A stretch of 64,000 nt of DNA, taken from assembly GCA_902806575.1 (NCBI GenBank), contig CADCXD010000001.1, positions 3,224,001 to 3,288,000 of the forward strand. Direction: 5' to 3'. The first letter of the stretch is position 1. Each line of letters opens with the position of its first letter. The stretch is from Jackrogersella multiformis (lineage: Eukaryota > Ascomycota > Sordariomycetes > Xylariales > Hypoxylaceae). Below the pieces are notes generated by a model that saw nothing but the letters and a program-made list of their open reading frames with translations, made no database searches and had not been told where the DNA came from. Of this stretch, positions 35,496-48,157 are shown one piece after another. The translations under genes and the position numbers were made by a program.

Positions 35496-36358
35496 ATGGC
35501 GATCGACGATATTGTGACCGATGCGAACCTGTCCACTGTGCTCGACACCTCCCGCGACACCCGAATACAGGCTCTGAGTCTTGTCGATCAGATCGCGGCA
35601 GCTGGTCCGATCGAAGGTGCCACTACGGAAGCTCAACTGGAGACATCCAAGCAGCAGAAACTGCTTGTCACTAACCTTGCGCAACTCCGCGGCCTTCACA
35701 GAGCAGCCTACTTCGGCGCCCGCCAGACCAAATCCCAGACGTCCGAAGCGCGCCAGGAGGTTGACCGCCTACACCTACACCTCCAGAACCTGTATTATGA
35801 GCAGCGGCATTTGCAAGGAGAGATTTTGGCTTGCGAGTCATATGAGTCAGTGTCCATTACAACACCCATGTCAAGCAACACCACAACATACAGTCAAGGT
35901 CAAGATCAAGAGCAAAGTCGTCTCGTCGCCATGTTACGCGATGGATATTTCCGCGACCATTACACAGAGCCCGCATCTCAGCTTGCGCAAGAGCTAATTA
36001 AGATACAAAACAGTCACACTTATCAGCAGCTTCCCCTCATACCCCTCGAAGATTTCCTCGCACTCAAGCCCGAGCACGCCGATGATGACGATAATACCCT
36101 GATGATCGCGCGAATCGAGCACGAACGTAGCGAGCGCGAAGCCCTGGAGCAGAAACGGATGGAGCTGCTGAAGCGAAAACAGAAGCTCATTGCTGACAAT
36201 AAGAAGAGAAAGGAGGACCTTGCGAACCTCGATAAGGAGCTAGAGAAGTTCATCGATGTGCGTCAATCCTGGATAATATTTTGGCTAGTGCTAGTATTGG
36301 TATTAACGTGTATCAGGCTGCCAAACCCATCCAGAAGCTTCTCGACAAGAACGTCTAA
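35496..36358 (+). CDS. THO complex subunit 5-like protein (THOC5)
   Basis: Two exons (35496-36257, 36317-36358) encode about 267 residues. The frame is open upstream, but MAIDDIVTDANL after TCACG is the natural start. The protein is almost wholly helical and heptad-rich. The family block LHLQNLYYEQRHLQGEI, followed by ACESYES and then LPLIPLEDFL, identifies THOC5 (Fms-interacting protein). A long Glu/Lys/Arg coiled coil (about residues 195-255) precedes the end KFIDAAKPIQKLLDKNV, which the intron removal produces. In metazoans THOC5 is part of the THO/TREX complex that couples transcription to mRNA export in the nucleus. Filamentous fungi carry this short form lacking the metazoan C-terminal domain. 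The donor GTGCGT is slightly weak, but the exon 2 sequence fits. Confidence 0.85.
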
Positions 36359-37134
36359 AGCTGCATTACCGAGCTCTGGAAAGTAGCCGACACATTTTGC
36401 GGCACGAAATCGCATGAATCCACTACCCATCACGATTATTATTGTACCCTATCAAGTCTTGGTAAATCACTAGGCGGGCATATGTGGTAAGGTCTTTATG
36501 ATGAACACCGGAAATTCGCTTATGTCTCATGCAACTCAGCCTTTACAAACCGATATCCAGTTGGACCGCCTTATAAAACTGGAACAATATGAATTATCAG
36601 TCACAGAACGCGATCACAACGCATCAACTCATGACCAAGCACACTCGGAGGTACAGGAATCTACGCATCTTGTGGACAAGTCGTGGTGAAAAGGGGGTGA
36701 TATTCAGCATTCTAGGAGACTGGTAGTTTGCCAACGGATATTTCTCTTTGAGCCAGGACAGCAGGATTGTTGGGTCATTACACCAATGAGTTGGTGAGGG
36801 ATTTGTGCCGTTGATGATCAATCATTTAGCTGCTAGGCCTACGTCTGCAGATTGCTGCGGTCCGCAAACGTTATCATGACCATTAGCTCTAGGCTGGATT
36901 ATTCTGATAATCGAGACTTTGACTTCGTAATTGATTTCCTGCATGAAGTACACGTAGACTTCCGTTCTGTGAAATAAATCAGCAAGGCAACCCACTTCTA
37001 GAGAACGTTGGACCCTTCACAAGCAGGTCAAAATTAAAGCAATAATATTTCATACAGCCAACTAATTTATGAGATACGGCTATCAAACTAGGTAGTTACA
37101 TATAAAGCTAGGCCTATGTAGTATTTTGATACAG

Positions 37135-37160
37135 GTTTGTATGTTTGTATGTTTGTATGT
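37135..37160. repeat. GTTTGTAT tandem repeat
   Basis: Three perfect 8-base copies of GTTTGTAT. Confidence 0.8.
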
Positions 37161-37445
37161 ACATTTGATACAACGCCGGCAGGAAAATAGGGGGTTCGTT
37201 TCCATGCTTGCCATGCTATTAACTGCCCGCCGTGATAAATCAAACGCAAGCATCAAGCCACCTGCCTGTGATACATACCTACGACACCTATCAGGTGATT
37301 TGCGTATCAGAGCATAGGATCTGACAGCTCGGCCAGTTCCAAGGTTTGACAAGAGAAGACTTGGGACGAAAAGAGGGATGCCACAGAGCGCGACAATTGG
37401 CTACCGGGTAATACTGCAAAACGATTGAAATGACGCGTTTGCTAT

Positions 37446-37469
37446 GGTGTAGTGTAGTGTAGTGTAGTA
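37446..37469. repeat. GTGTA pentanucleotide repeat
   Basis: Four to five copies of TAGTG in tandem, in a region without a supported gene. Confidence 0.75.
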
Positions 37470-37651
37470 TGTGCTCTTCCTGCAATCAGATCCGAACACC
37501 CAGACACGCGACTCACGCTCCCGCCCGGTAGGGCTCGCGGAGAATGAGTGTGTGTCGGTCATCGCCAAGTAGGTAGTATTCGATATGGCTTGCCGAGGAT
37601 CATTAATACTACTACCCTAACTGGCAACCTGACAACCTGGAAGAGACACCC

Positions 37652-37673
37652 CAGACCCAGACCCAGACCCAGG
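37652..37673. repeat. AGACCC hexanucleotide repeat
   Basis: Between three and four copies of CAGACC, giving regularly spaced GGG on the minus strand, similar to the ATACCC tract near 1201. Confidence 0.75.
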
Positions 37674-39910
37674 GCGTCTCTTAATATTATTATGGGATAG
37701 GAAACGGCTTGACGATTGTTTTATGCGTATCCTCTTCATTAGCTAATGGCCAGGTACTTATCCTCCTATTTATCCCCGGATCAATAAATACCCAGTACAT
37801 ACCTAGTGTCAAGTTTAAAAGGTTAAAAAGAACAAAAAAGGCCCGTGCGAAAACCCTTTCCTAACGGACACTAGTGTGTATAGGTACCTAGGTACTTATT
37901 ATGCAGGTGCTTCACGATGGCCCCTCCCCGTCATATTTCGGAAAAAGGGTACATGCTAGTAGACCTTTTTCAAGTGGGCCAGTAATCTCGACTGACAAAT
38001 AAAACGTGGATTCGGACTAGGCAGCGCGCCAATCAAGATAGCCCGAGCCGCACGTTAAATTAGTTCGCACCGTCGCGCTGAGGATCAATGGTGAGCAATT
38101 GAGAACTAGACCGGGGTCATGTGCCATTGAGCCAAGAGAAGAGCTCATCTGCCCATCTCGATACCCACTACCTAAGGGTAGTAGGGAAACTGTGCCTTCT
38201 CAGTACGCGTATAATAGTAGGTAATGGTCCTTCGTTGGCGGCCTCCACACTGTGTTAGACTTCCTCAAGTTACATGTAAACATATGCTTCTAAATGGAGG
38301 AAAATTTTCTACCCGAAGTAGTTGTTTGTGAGAAGAAACAGTTTTAGTCATGAATAAAGCCATAGTGATCATCATCGAGGTATATCGTAACGATGTTTCA
38401 AAATGGGCTGTTAGAATAGCCTTAGGAAGGTTTCAGGTTGAGAAAACATTAAAAATAAAAGATAATATAAATCGTATCGGAGTTCTAGTTTTGGCAAATC
38501 GACACCGAACAACGCAATTCGATTCGCGAAGGAGGAATCCACAGTATTCAACACGGTGTGCCAGCACTATGTATGCAGCTTCGAACAATAAAGCTTAAAG
38601 TAGGATCAGGTACCAAGGTACGAATCTTAGTATAAAAAATATAAGTGAGGTCATTTCCGAATTCTCAATACTACATAGTACCTACTAATCTGTATATACA
38701 TGTATATGTATGTAAACCATCATTGATAACTGCATATGCGGTTATCCGAGCCATCATAAAGACCCCAACTTCTAATACCAAAATGACGTCCGACTTACTG
38801 TACGCCTTAACACTTCTTATGGAAATAAGAAGAGTACATATAAGAATGAAGACGTGGCATGACGATGCCACTAACGATAAGCCTCATATCTGCTTAGATC
38901 TTACCCGTTAGCCCGAGGCCGTAATCATGGCGCAGCAGTATTTGAATTGCAAAGCAGAGCAGAGCCCAGATGACGAGTGAATATGTACATAAGTAGTGCT
39001 GGCAGCGTGGCTAAACAAGGAAACAAGCCACCGTGGCCCACGCACTCGATACTTATCGCCATGGGTGTATGCGCGTGCTACATAGTATGCACCAGTGATG
39101 TCGAGGTGCAGGAAGGGATAGCTTTATCAACGCAGGCCAAGTTTCTTGGATATATCGGTGGGCTGATGAGATTTGTTCGGCACTAGGAAGCCGGTGCGCA
39201 CATAAAGTCTAGGCCATAACGATACATAGCCTATCTACCTATGTAGGTACGTAGTAAGGGGGGTTCGTTCCTTTTTTCTTTTTTCTCGCGAACCTACACA
39301 GTACCCGCGCATGATTTGAAACTAGAGGCGTTTATATGTATAGCCGTTTACATGTATAGCGTTATAAGATACCTAGTGTAAGAGATCATCTAGGCTCTGA
39401 ACTATGCCATTACAACATATAATAGCGGGATCCACAGGTACTACGTGTGCGTCTGAAGGATCAGACATGGAATCATGTCGACGTATATAACGCAGCACAG
39501 CATGTCGTGAAGTTGATCGGCTCAGACCCGGCTGACGGGCGTCGTGTGTCTTTTAACAAGAATTCTGATACAACAATCGTACAGATCAGAAGCTAGTATT
39601 GGATGGAGTTGGAGGGCTGCCCAGCATCAGACATGCAGGTTAGGATGCAGTATGCTACCCATAGTCAGATAGTGACGAAAGAAGGGAATATGTGCACACC
39701 ATCAGAGAAACCGACTCTGGGCAGTCTGGGGTGGGATGGATGTGTGCATACCGTTCGGCAAGATAACCAGATGCTAAGAATTCGATAAAGAACCGCTATT
39801 CTATGTATCCCATTCGTGCGGTGTGCTGTATGTGGTTTGCGGTCTACCACTTAGGCTAGGTACTACCACTCATGGTGGATGTACTACTGTAACCATAAGG
39901 CAGTTTTAGG

Positions 39911-40041
39911 CCCTACACTACCTTATGTAGGTAGATACCCTACTACCAATTATGTACCTAGGTAGATACCCAAAAGCTGTAGGTAGTAATAGGTAGTAGG
40001 TACCATATGTAGGTACCTACCTAGGTCCTAGGTAGGTAGTG
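39911..40041. repeat. Dense cluster of CCTAGG/TAGGTAG repeats
   Basis: More than ten TAGGTAG or CTACCTA units occur within 130 bases, including CTACACTACC, TACCTAGGTAG and TACCTACCTAGGTCCTAGG. The orientation flips repeatedly, so the cluster is rich in potential hairpins. Confidence 0.85.
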
Positions 40042-41026
40042 ATGATGAATAAATAATAGTAAAGTGGCGTACCTATTACAGCCCTTGTAACCTTCATAGC
40101 CCCTCGTCAAGCTGCAGAATCTGTATCACGACAGCTGAACGAGCTAAAAGTGCATTCATCGCAAGGTCTATAAAACCTTGGAAGATCAAAGAGGCTGAGA
40201 TGGATTTGATAGGAGCGATTGACTCGCTCAGCCAACAATGAACGGCGTAGAAGTCTACACTAACTAACACTGGTCAGCCTTGGGGCGACATGGGCCGTAA
40301 ACCTTGCACATCCATGGATGCGACCTTCTCCCCACGCAACCTAACTGTACCGAACTATGGTAATATGGGTGCCTGCTTCCATTGTACAACTATGTACAGT
40401 ACATTGGATGATGCATGTAAGAAAAGGGCACATGTAAAATGCACGCCTACCAGGAGGTAGTTGCAGGTGGTGACAAGAATAGAAGCTGAAGTCATCGCTT
40501 CCAAGCGACGAAAATAGCATTTACTGAAAGAAACCAAAAAGGAAGACAGATCAGATCAGCCCTTTAACATCAAAGAGCAAAACATGAGCCTATCGAATGA
40601 TGTAATGAAAATGAATTAAACATAAGGTTTTTCCTACTATCGGTTAAAAGATTAAATTTTAATAAATTTTAATACGGCGTACTACTATGTAATTGGTGAA
40701 TAAAAACACCGTAACATTAGATTAAATTCGGACCCTGGTGACTAAGTTAGTAATGGCTTTGCCCCGTTAGAATAAACGCATAATAGTGTACCTAGATACA
40801 TCTCGCATCTCTTGCCTACAACTCACATATGTATTATCCTTGAAACTTGAAATTCATGTACTACCTAGGTACATAGTAGTAGCCTGACTAGGTAGGTAAA
40901 TGCAGTTAAAGTGATTTGGATAGTTTGTACGAGTCGGACCAGGCATCAAGTTTTAGTTTTCCTGTAGGGAATTCAATCCAACAGAAATAATTTGCATGTA
41001 TAGTGACTAGGTATTTTGATGGAGCA

Positions 41027-41050
41027 AAAGAAGAAGAAGAAGAAGAAGAA
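41027..41050. repeat. AAG trinucleotide repeat
   Basis: About seven AAG triplets outside any supported coding frame. Confidence 0.85.
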
Positions 41051-41877
41051 CTCCAATCAGGATTTGACAGGAGACTGCTCCCGAGGTCTTCTATCTGAAT
41101 GATGTAAAGAACGCACCTTCGAGTCTGTTATGCCGTCCCGTTTGAGAAGTTCTAAAACACCACTTATGATATGTCGTACTTACCACAACTATACCTAGGT
41201 ATTGTACCTAAGCGTACTATACATGTATATGTGGATACGTCAGACTTAAAATTGCCGTACAAGACATCCTCGATGTACACCTTGTACAAGCATCCTTTGT
41301 TAATCGGCCAATTGAATAAAATGGTGATTGGCGGTGCATCCCATCTATCCAATTTGAACAAAACTGGTCAGAACTGGTTAGAAAGTCCTCTTTCATTTCC
41401 AACCTTGCAGCCCTTGGAAGCTGGAGGGCGTTCATTCAAATTGCATAAAGAGTGTGTGGCTAGTGCTAAGGTGCTATTAACACTCACTAGCCTCGTAGGT
41501 TGTACCTAACACAAGCGCCAGGTGTCCCAGGAGTCAGGACTTACATAGGACGCAGGAGTCGGGACTACAAGCAGAAATCAAGTACTGTACAGTATTGTAC
41601 CTTTTCGCGACAAGCCCCATAAAACCCCCCCATAACCATAACCATAACTAGCACCGCTACACTAGACCTAACTAGCCTGTCTAGGCCCATCCATGGGTTG
41701 CTTGAAATATTTCTGAGAACTGGAACCCTTCCCGTCGTCAGAGCTACCTAGTGTAGGTACCTAGGTACTGTCCACTTTGGGGCGCAGAATCCCTACTACG
41801 TATGTACACTACAATCCCTACCTGTCTAATTTCTCCCAGTACTAAACAAGGCTCCCCTTTTCCCTAATTTTTATTAC

Positions 41878-42240
41878 CTTCATTGAGGTTCAACCTAGTA
41901 ATTTTCCAGCTCTCTCCCATTTTTTTCTTGCCCTGCCTTATCAATTACTACTAGATTTTTTTTCCCTCCTTTCCCTTTTTCTCTTCACCCCAGCACGCTA
42001 CAACCTAATAGAGGATATTACCCAAGGTTACTGTGCAGTAGTGCACGAACATCGCGTTCACTCTCCGAGCCGATCCCAGCCCCCCCTTCTCTCTCCCTCC
42101 CCCTTCCCGCTTAACATCCTTCCTTGTGTTATCTTTTCCCGATTTTACTACTGGACGCCATTTCTTCTTCCCTTTTCCTCATTCCTCGTTGGCGTCGTCT
42201 CACCCTCACACTCCTTATTATTTCCAAAGTAGACTTCCCT
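41878..42240 (+). promoter_or_regulatory. Pyrimidine-rich leader/promoter of the GT2 gene
   Basis: The 400 bases before the GT2 ATG are dominated by C and T runs (TTTTTTTCCCTCC, CTCTCTCCCTCCCCC and similar). CT-rich stretches near transcription starts are usual for strongly expressed genes of filamentous ascomycetes, so this is probably core promoter and 5' UTR. No TATA box was identified. Confidence 0.4.
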
Positions 42241-42298
42241 AATCGCCAAATTCCTCCGAGGAATCAACCTCCATCTACCCATCGCATCGACCGCCACC

Positions 42299-44555
42299 AT
42301 GTCGCTCTTCAACTGGTGTTCGAGGAGAGTTGGTGGGTTGGCCATGCTAATGACCTTGGCCCTCAGCTATTGGGTCGTATCCAAGGAAGCAGCAGCGTCG
42401 CGATATGACTACAAGTATATCCAACAAGATACCCTGAGCAGACCGAAGCACATGGTCAGCTCTACGTCAGAGGGGGGTGGTCTCTGGACCGTGGTATTTG
42501 CCTATTACGCTCTGTTGATACACTTCCTGGTATTCGCCTTCCCTATGCGATCCTGCTGGGCTATAGTCGATATGACTCGAAGCTTGAGGAAGGTTGCGCG
42601 GGGAAGATCTCTTCGCGAATTCAAGTTGGCCCACCGCCGTCGCGGCTCGTCTACCTCCCTATCCAGCTCTGAGACATTGACCTCCTCCAAGGAAGACTCT
42701 CTCCCTTCCTCGACTACGAGCAGCGAAATTGGCGATATCGAGCCTGAGTTTTACACCGACGGTGACGCAGAGCCCGATCGTGTCGTTCACGCTATCGTTA
42801 TCCCCAACTACAAGGAGGAGGTCGACAGCTTAAGAGAAACGCTTGACGTATTAGCATCGCACCCCCAAGCTCGCGATTCGTACGATGTAAGTTGTAAATT
42901 TTGGCATATCAACAGATGGAGCTAGATTAGTTTCTTTGAGCTGCTCGCAAACAATTGCGTGTCCCCTCGCGGTTTTAGCTTCATGGTCCGTTCGGGGTAA
43001 TGTTATTTGGCACTAATCATTACAATTTGCAGATCTACCTTGCTATGGAACAACGCGAGCACAACGTTGAGCTCAAGGCCATGAAGCTCATTCAAGAATT
43101 CGTCAAAAAGTTTCGATCAATTGATTTCACTCTTCACCCGTCTGATATCCCCGGAGAGTCTCCCGGAAAGGGTAGCAATTTGGCATGGGCTGCGCGCAAG
43201 CTTAGCGAGAGGTATTCAATGGGTATCAGGAAAGACGTAATAATTACTGGAATCGATGGTATGTCTAAATTTTCCGTGTTTGGTTCCAGATTATGGAATT
43301 GTCTTTTGAAACGTGGCCTATGCACCAGTATGCTAACTTGAGTTTTGTACGGTTTAGCCGACAGCCATCTCTCGTCTAACTACTTCAGTCTGCTTACTGG
43401 TATGCACTTGACTCACAAGGATACTGCGAATACAACTCTCTACGCCGCCCCTATTATCTTCGACCGCAATGCACACGCTGTTCCTGCCATTGTTCGAGTA
43501 GCTGACATTCTATGGGCTGCTGCTGGCCTTTCTGGTCTCTACCGTGGCTCCTCTATCTCGCCTCCTACGTCTGTCTACTCCGTACCTCTTGAACTAGCTG
43601 ACAGAGTTGGCGGCTGGGATTGCGACTCTGAGGCTATTGGCGAGGATTTGCATATGTATCTGAAGTGCTTCTTCGCGCTGAACGGTAACCTGACCACGAG
43701 AACCATTCTGAGCCCTGTCAGTCAAAGCAATGTCAAGGGTGAAAGTGGGGAGGGAATGAATGGACTGTACAACGACATGGGCGCCCGTTACAAGCAAGCT
43801 CTACGACATATGTGGGGAGCTCTGGACTCTGGCTTTGCTGTTAGGAAGCTCGTTGAACTCTGGCAAGAGCGAAAACACACTGCCAGGGCTTTCCGTCCGC
43901 TCCACGTTGCGCTGTAAGTTCTACCGTATTTCCAACTTCACGAGGATGGAGACTAATATGAAATAGGAACAATCCTACCGATTCATACCTTACGCAGACT
44001 CAGTTGGACATGAGCCCCGAACAAACTCGAGAGAGCGGAATCTTCAGCGATGTTACCTCCGATACATTGAAGGATCCTGACTGGCAGCGAATTGTCGTCC
44101 TCTTTCACCGACTCTTTGAAGCCCACTTCCTACCGCTACAGACTACTATCCTTATCGTCGCTTCAACTCTATACGTGTGGGTTACGGACGGCAATTCAGA
44201 CCCTCATAATCTCGGTTGGATCTTCACCGTGTGCAACATCTTGAGAACAGGCGGCTTTATGGAAGTTGTATTGATGCTATTCCTTTACGAGCGATTCCAC
44301 AAAATCTGCGCTACTTCGCGTGAGAGGGAAATGACTGAAGCCGGTTTATCCAAGGGGATGTGCTTTTCGCATCGCAATATCAAGAAAAACTATCTCGACT
44401 ACGCCATGGCGCCCCTCGTCGCGCCGTTGTATGGTTCAATTCCAACTGCACACGCCCAAATAATGCATTTCTTCACGCTCGATCTGGTCTACACAGTCAG
44501 CAAAAAGGTCACACGGCAAAGGGCGAAGTCCTTGATCGCATCCGTCATGCCGTAG
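42299..44555 (+). CDS. Membrane family-2 glycosyltransferase
   Basis: Four exons (42299-42886, 43033-43258, 43358-43913, 43967-44555) encode about 652 residues, with a GCCACCATG start context. One hydrophobic segment near the N-terminus and another at about residues 60-80 precede a Ser-rich linker. The GT2 catalytic region then shows VIPNYKEEVDSL, GKGSNLAWAARKL, a DAD motif in TGIDADSHLSS (split by intron 2), IGEDLHMYLKCFF with the ED pair, and QALRHMWGALDSG in the position of QxxRW. At least three further hydrophobic segments follow (around LQTTILIVASTLYVWV and beyond). The layout resembles processive polysaccharide synthases, with the active site on the cytosolic face of a membrane. It is much smaller than chitin synthases and lacks their QRRRW block, so the sugar and product are unknown. 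The fold assignment is firm. Confidence 0.85.
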
Positions 44556-45891
44556 TTCGCGGTTGAACAGTTTTGAGTTTAGTAATATTCGTCCAGGCCT
44601 GTTACTACGATAGCTGAGCCTGTCGCGCGCTTTCTGTTCGATTCTCGATCAACCTGTTGAAGACCGACGAAGTGACGTTTTCCGACTTTTTGAAAGAATA
44701 GCTCCGAGGAGCGTGTAAATAGAGGACATGATGTTGATATGCATGGCATCGGCATTGGCATTCTAGATAACGGGGACACTTTTTTCTGGGCTCACGGAGT
44801 TCTTGGAGCAAATTGCGGGAATGAAGAAACTTCCTGCCGGCATTCGTTTACGTGGCAAGAGAGATAGCGGGCCGGGAAGAACACGGCTCAGCAGACGAAT
44901 TCGGCTCGGGGTCGAAAGACGCATGTGTCCAATTGGGGGCGGGCTAGCCCAGCGAGGACGAACAGAACGAGTTCACGATGGGAGTAACTCGAGTTACTTA
45001 ATGCGCAAACCTAGCCTGGTAATATCTAATAATGATGTACATAAGAAAACGAGTCCACCGACGGGGCTGGTGATGAGGAGCAACCTGACGATCGAAAATA
45101 GCTGTCAAGCAGTACTTGTTAAGCTTACGACAATAAATGATACAATCGTATTGCTCTTGAAATATCCTTCGTATAAGTTTATGTAAATGTGAGAAATATG
45201 TGGATGTGTTTCTAGTTTTATGTCTATATATCTTGTCTCAATGTAAGCCAGGTCAAATAGATAGATGTCAATGGAAGCCTTTAAGAAGACGGCTAGACTT
45301 TTGATGCCATGAATCATAACTCGAGTTTAAAAGGTGTAAGAAGTAAGTTGTGCATACTAGACTTGTGCTCATCTATTGTTACAAGAATGGGAAACAATAA
45401 AGGCGATGCAGTTCGGGGATTTGAATCATTCATAGGTACGCAAACCATGATAGTACCCGCATTGAAGTACCCTGGGCTCCGAGACAGGTCGGAGTTGACG
45501 TAGCAAGGTCAAGCAGCCAATGGTATTACACCGTTCGTGGGAATCTCGGGTCCGTTTTACTGTCGGCGTCTTCCCTCGGGCATAGAGTGCAGTAAGGCTG
45601 CTTTCCATCCGATCGACCTCGGAAATTTTCGTGTATGCGTAAGACTCTATGATGTAAAGAACAGATGGTTACGGACTCATGGACCCGCGAGGTTCGTTCG
45701 TTGGCAGCGAGGCTTGGGCATACAAATATCCCTTATTCTGCCTCTCGAGTTGTTAGTTTTAGATATCTAGACATCCTCTCAACGAAAATCACGAGCCATA
45801 TACCAATTTTCGTATCCTATATTTTACCATAACCCCTCGTTTATAATCCCCTTTTTATACATACTGTATCTAGTACACGCAACTAGACAAG
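44556..45891. other. Intergenic region after the GT2 gene
   Basis: Contains the GT2 3' UTR and the promoter of the DJ-1-like gene. Several frames up to 127 codons occur but carry no domain and overlap opposite-strand frames, so none is annotated. Confidence 0.5.
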
Positions 45892-47135
45892 ATGGCTAGC
45901 GAAGACAAGAACAATGGCAGCACTCGACCTACTGTGAAGATTGGCGTCTTCATCCCGACAGATTGCCAAGTCCTCGACGCAGCATCCGTCGATATCATGG
46001 GATCCATGGGCCATGAATGGTCAGTACGAAAGCCTCCAAGGCGAAATCCCCATGCCTGCTACTTTCCTCTTACCATCTCATCCTTCATTGGACTGAATAC
46101 AGTGTTGTCCTATCTTGTACGGTATATAAGCTGACACATAACCGTAGTACGTCACCATAAGCCATGATCCAGTAGTTCTGTTTCTTCAAAAGTCTTTTCT
46201 TCAGGGATGGGAGATGTAAGGTACCTAACACATAGCAGACTTGACGATGGTCTCCCAACTGGTGTCCAAGCCCTTACTCGACCTAGCGCCCACGATCAAG
46301 ATCCACTACATCGGGACGGTGCAGGCGGGCCAGCCGATCCACCTGACGTCGCAGGAGGCGATCGTGGCCACGAACCACTACAGCGACGCGGAGGTGGCCC
46401 CGGGCAAGCTGGACATCGTGCTGGTGCCGGGCCCGGACCCGTTCGGCAAGTTCGAGGAGGGCGCGCTCGCGTGGCTGGCGCGGCAGGGCGCCACGCCCAC
46501 CGCGGACATCCTGAGCGTGTGCACGGGCATCTTCATCTGCGGCGAGGCCGGCCTGCTGAGGGGCAAGACCGCTTGCGGCCCCAGAGGCCTCCAGGACCTC
46601 ATCAGGGCGAAGAGGTTCGGCGAGAAGGAGCTCGTGGGTCGCAGGTATCGGTAAGCTTCGCGCCTGGATGCTGTCGGCGCTTGTCTTTAGTTTGACTGAC
46701 ATGTTTTTTTTTGGATAGGTGGATTCAGGATGGCAATTTGTGGACGAGTGGTAGGTCCTGTCCTCCCTCCCCCCTTTTTTCTTGCTCCCTCCCCCTTTCC
46801 TTCCCCCCTTCCCTGTGCAGTCCTCTAATCTAATACCAATACTCACTCACTCATCAACAACAAAGGCGGCGTCACCAACGGCAACGACCTCGTAGCGGCG
46901 TACTGCCGCGCCTCGCGCCACTTCCCAAGGCCGCTCGTGGAGGTCATGTGCGAGATGATGGACGTGGGCGAGCGCCCGCGGGAGTACTCTAAAGGTTAGT
47001 CGGCGTCCGTCCTCGGCATGGTGCAGGTATAACGCGTTCCGGGCGCGGCTGACGAGCTTTGCTCCGCATACAGATATGGCGTGGCCAGAAAAGATCGCGC
47101 AGATCGCTCGGGATGCTGCTGCTGCTGAGGTGTGA
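45892..47135 (+). pseudogene. DJ-1/PfpI-family (GATase1-like) gene with a possible frame break
   Basis: The reconstructed exons are 45892 to about 46018, 46239-46650, 46719-46750, 46866-46994 and 47074-47135 (TGA), about 254 residues if intact. Exon 1 carries KIGVFIPTDCQVLDAASVD; later exons carry IVATNHYSDAEVAPGKLD, the LVPGPDPFGKF loop, and SVCTG with the nucleophile-elbow Cys in AGLLRGKTACGPRGL. They end with LVEVMCEMMDVGERP and MAWPEKIAQIA. Relatives include isonitrile hydratases and other DJ-1/PfpI enzymes. The last three junctions splice cleanly. The first does not: relatives need phase-1 joining (HEY-L), but the only good donor (ATG|GTCAGT) leaves phase 2, and joining it to the AG acceptors before TTGACGATG gives a TGA. 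A single surplus G at 46019-46020 would explain this. The cause could be a real frameshift, an assembly error or an unusual donor. Exon 2 is extremely GC-rich at third positions, unlike exon 1. Confidence 0.65.
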
Positions 47136-48157
47136 GCGAGTACCTACCTAATTTTGTATAGAGCATTCGAGGAGGGGGTTGGATAGGGTGCTTGCTGTTG
47201 TGCTCTTGGTTGGTGAGAGGGTATGTTTGCTTGGAGGTGTGTTAGGAGAGAATGAAGTGGAGTGAGCTGGAGATTTCATATTCTTGGATGGCATTGAAAA
47301 TAAGTTGGTATAGTTTTGCTCCTTGGAATGTGTCGAAGCTCGTCTTGCCTAGATCTAACATCATGGCATTGTACCGGCCTGAGACAATTCCCAGGATTAG
47401 CAAGGAAGTTGATTTTAAGACAAATATTTGTTTTTGGCTTATATATCACCTCGTCTTTCATATCTTCTCATGACTTCCCCTTTCTTACCTTTGTCTGCTT
47501 AACTTTCCTTTCCTACTTAATACTTACCTACGTAAGAACGTACCTTACACCAAATATATTTATTTTTAGTATTTTAAAGATTTCTTAAATAATTTCTTTA
47601 ACTTAATCTACCTAGGTAGTTTGGAATATCACCCAGTATATTACGGAGTTGCCACTGTATACCTGTGTCGCCTTTACCATGAAGAAGGGGGGGGAGAAGA
47701 AGGGGATAATATCTCGTCATTTGTTATTGTGATACAAAATGATGTACTGCGATTGGCTGGATCGAGGTTCACGATGGTTGCCGGTTGACGACTAGGGGCG
47801 ATGCAGATAAGCCCAATTAGTACTAGCGTCTCCTTATCTACGAAAGCGGTAAGACTTTTTTCGGTGGGGTGTTGCTGCGGCGGAAAAAAATTTGGAGAGG
47901 TGCAGCAGAGAAAGTTCGGAAAGATCTACTCCACTAGCGTCGAACTTTTTTTTCTTTCTTTTTTCCCTGTCTTCAACAGCTCGAGTCGCGTCCAAAGTTC
48001 TCTTCTATAAAACTCAGTCTTCCTTCTAAAAGCCATTTACGATTGTCGTCGTTAGACAGCGCTTAATCTATTGATTCTATTTTCGATCGCTTCTTAGATT
48101 TATAGTCGCAGTCGCATACAATCATTTCGTTCATCTGAAAGCTCGACTCATTTCACA
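47136..48157. other. Intergenic region between DJ-1-like and Fpr4 genes
   Basis: AT-rich, with a CCTAGG element near 47610 and a pyrimidine-rich stretch ahead of the Fpr4 start at 48158. The 90-codon frame near 47316 is not supported. Confidence 0.5.

Larger units (their letters stand above)
36359..42298. other. Six-kilobase gene desert with repeats
   Basis: No supported gene in nearly 6 kb between the THOC5-like gene and the glycosyltransferase. All frames are under about 115 codons and lack domains. Content includes GTTTGTAT, AGACCC, GTAGT and AAG microsatellites, a dense CCTAGG cluster (39911-40041), further copies near 37885, 39235, 40860 and 41750, and a pyrimidine-rich leader before 42299. 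Non-coding transcripts cannot be excluded. Confidence 0.45.

Noticed and set aside
80..40041. CCTAGG clusters as a CRISPR-like array
   Set aside because: The units are simple tetranucleotides without fixed-length spacers, in a eukaryotic genome.
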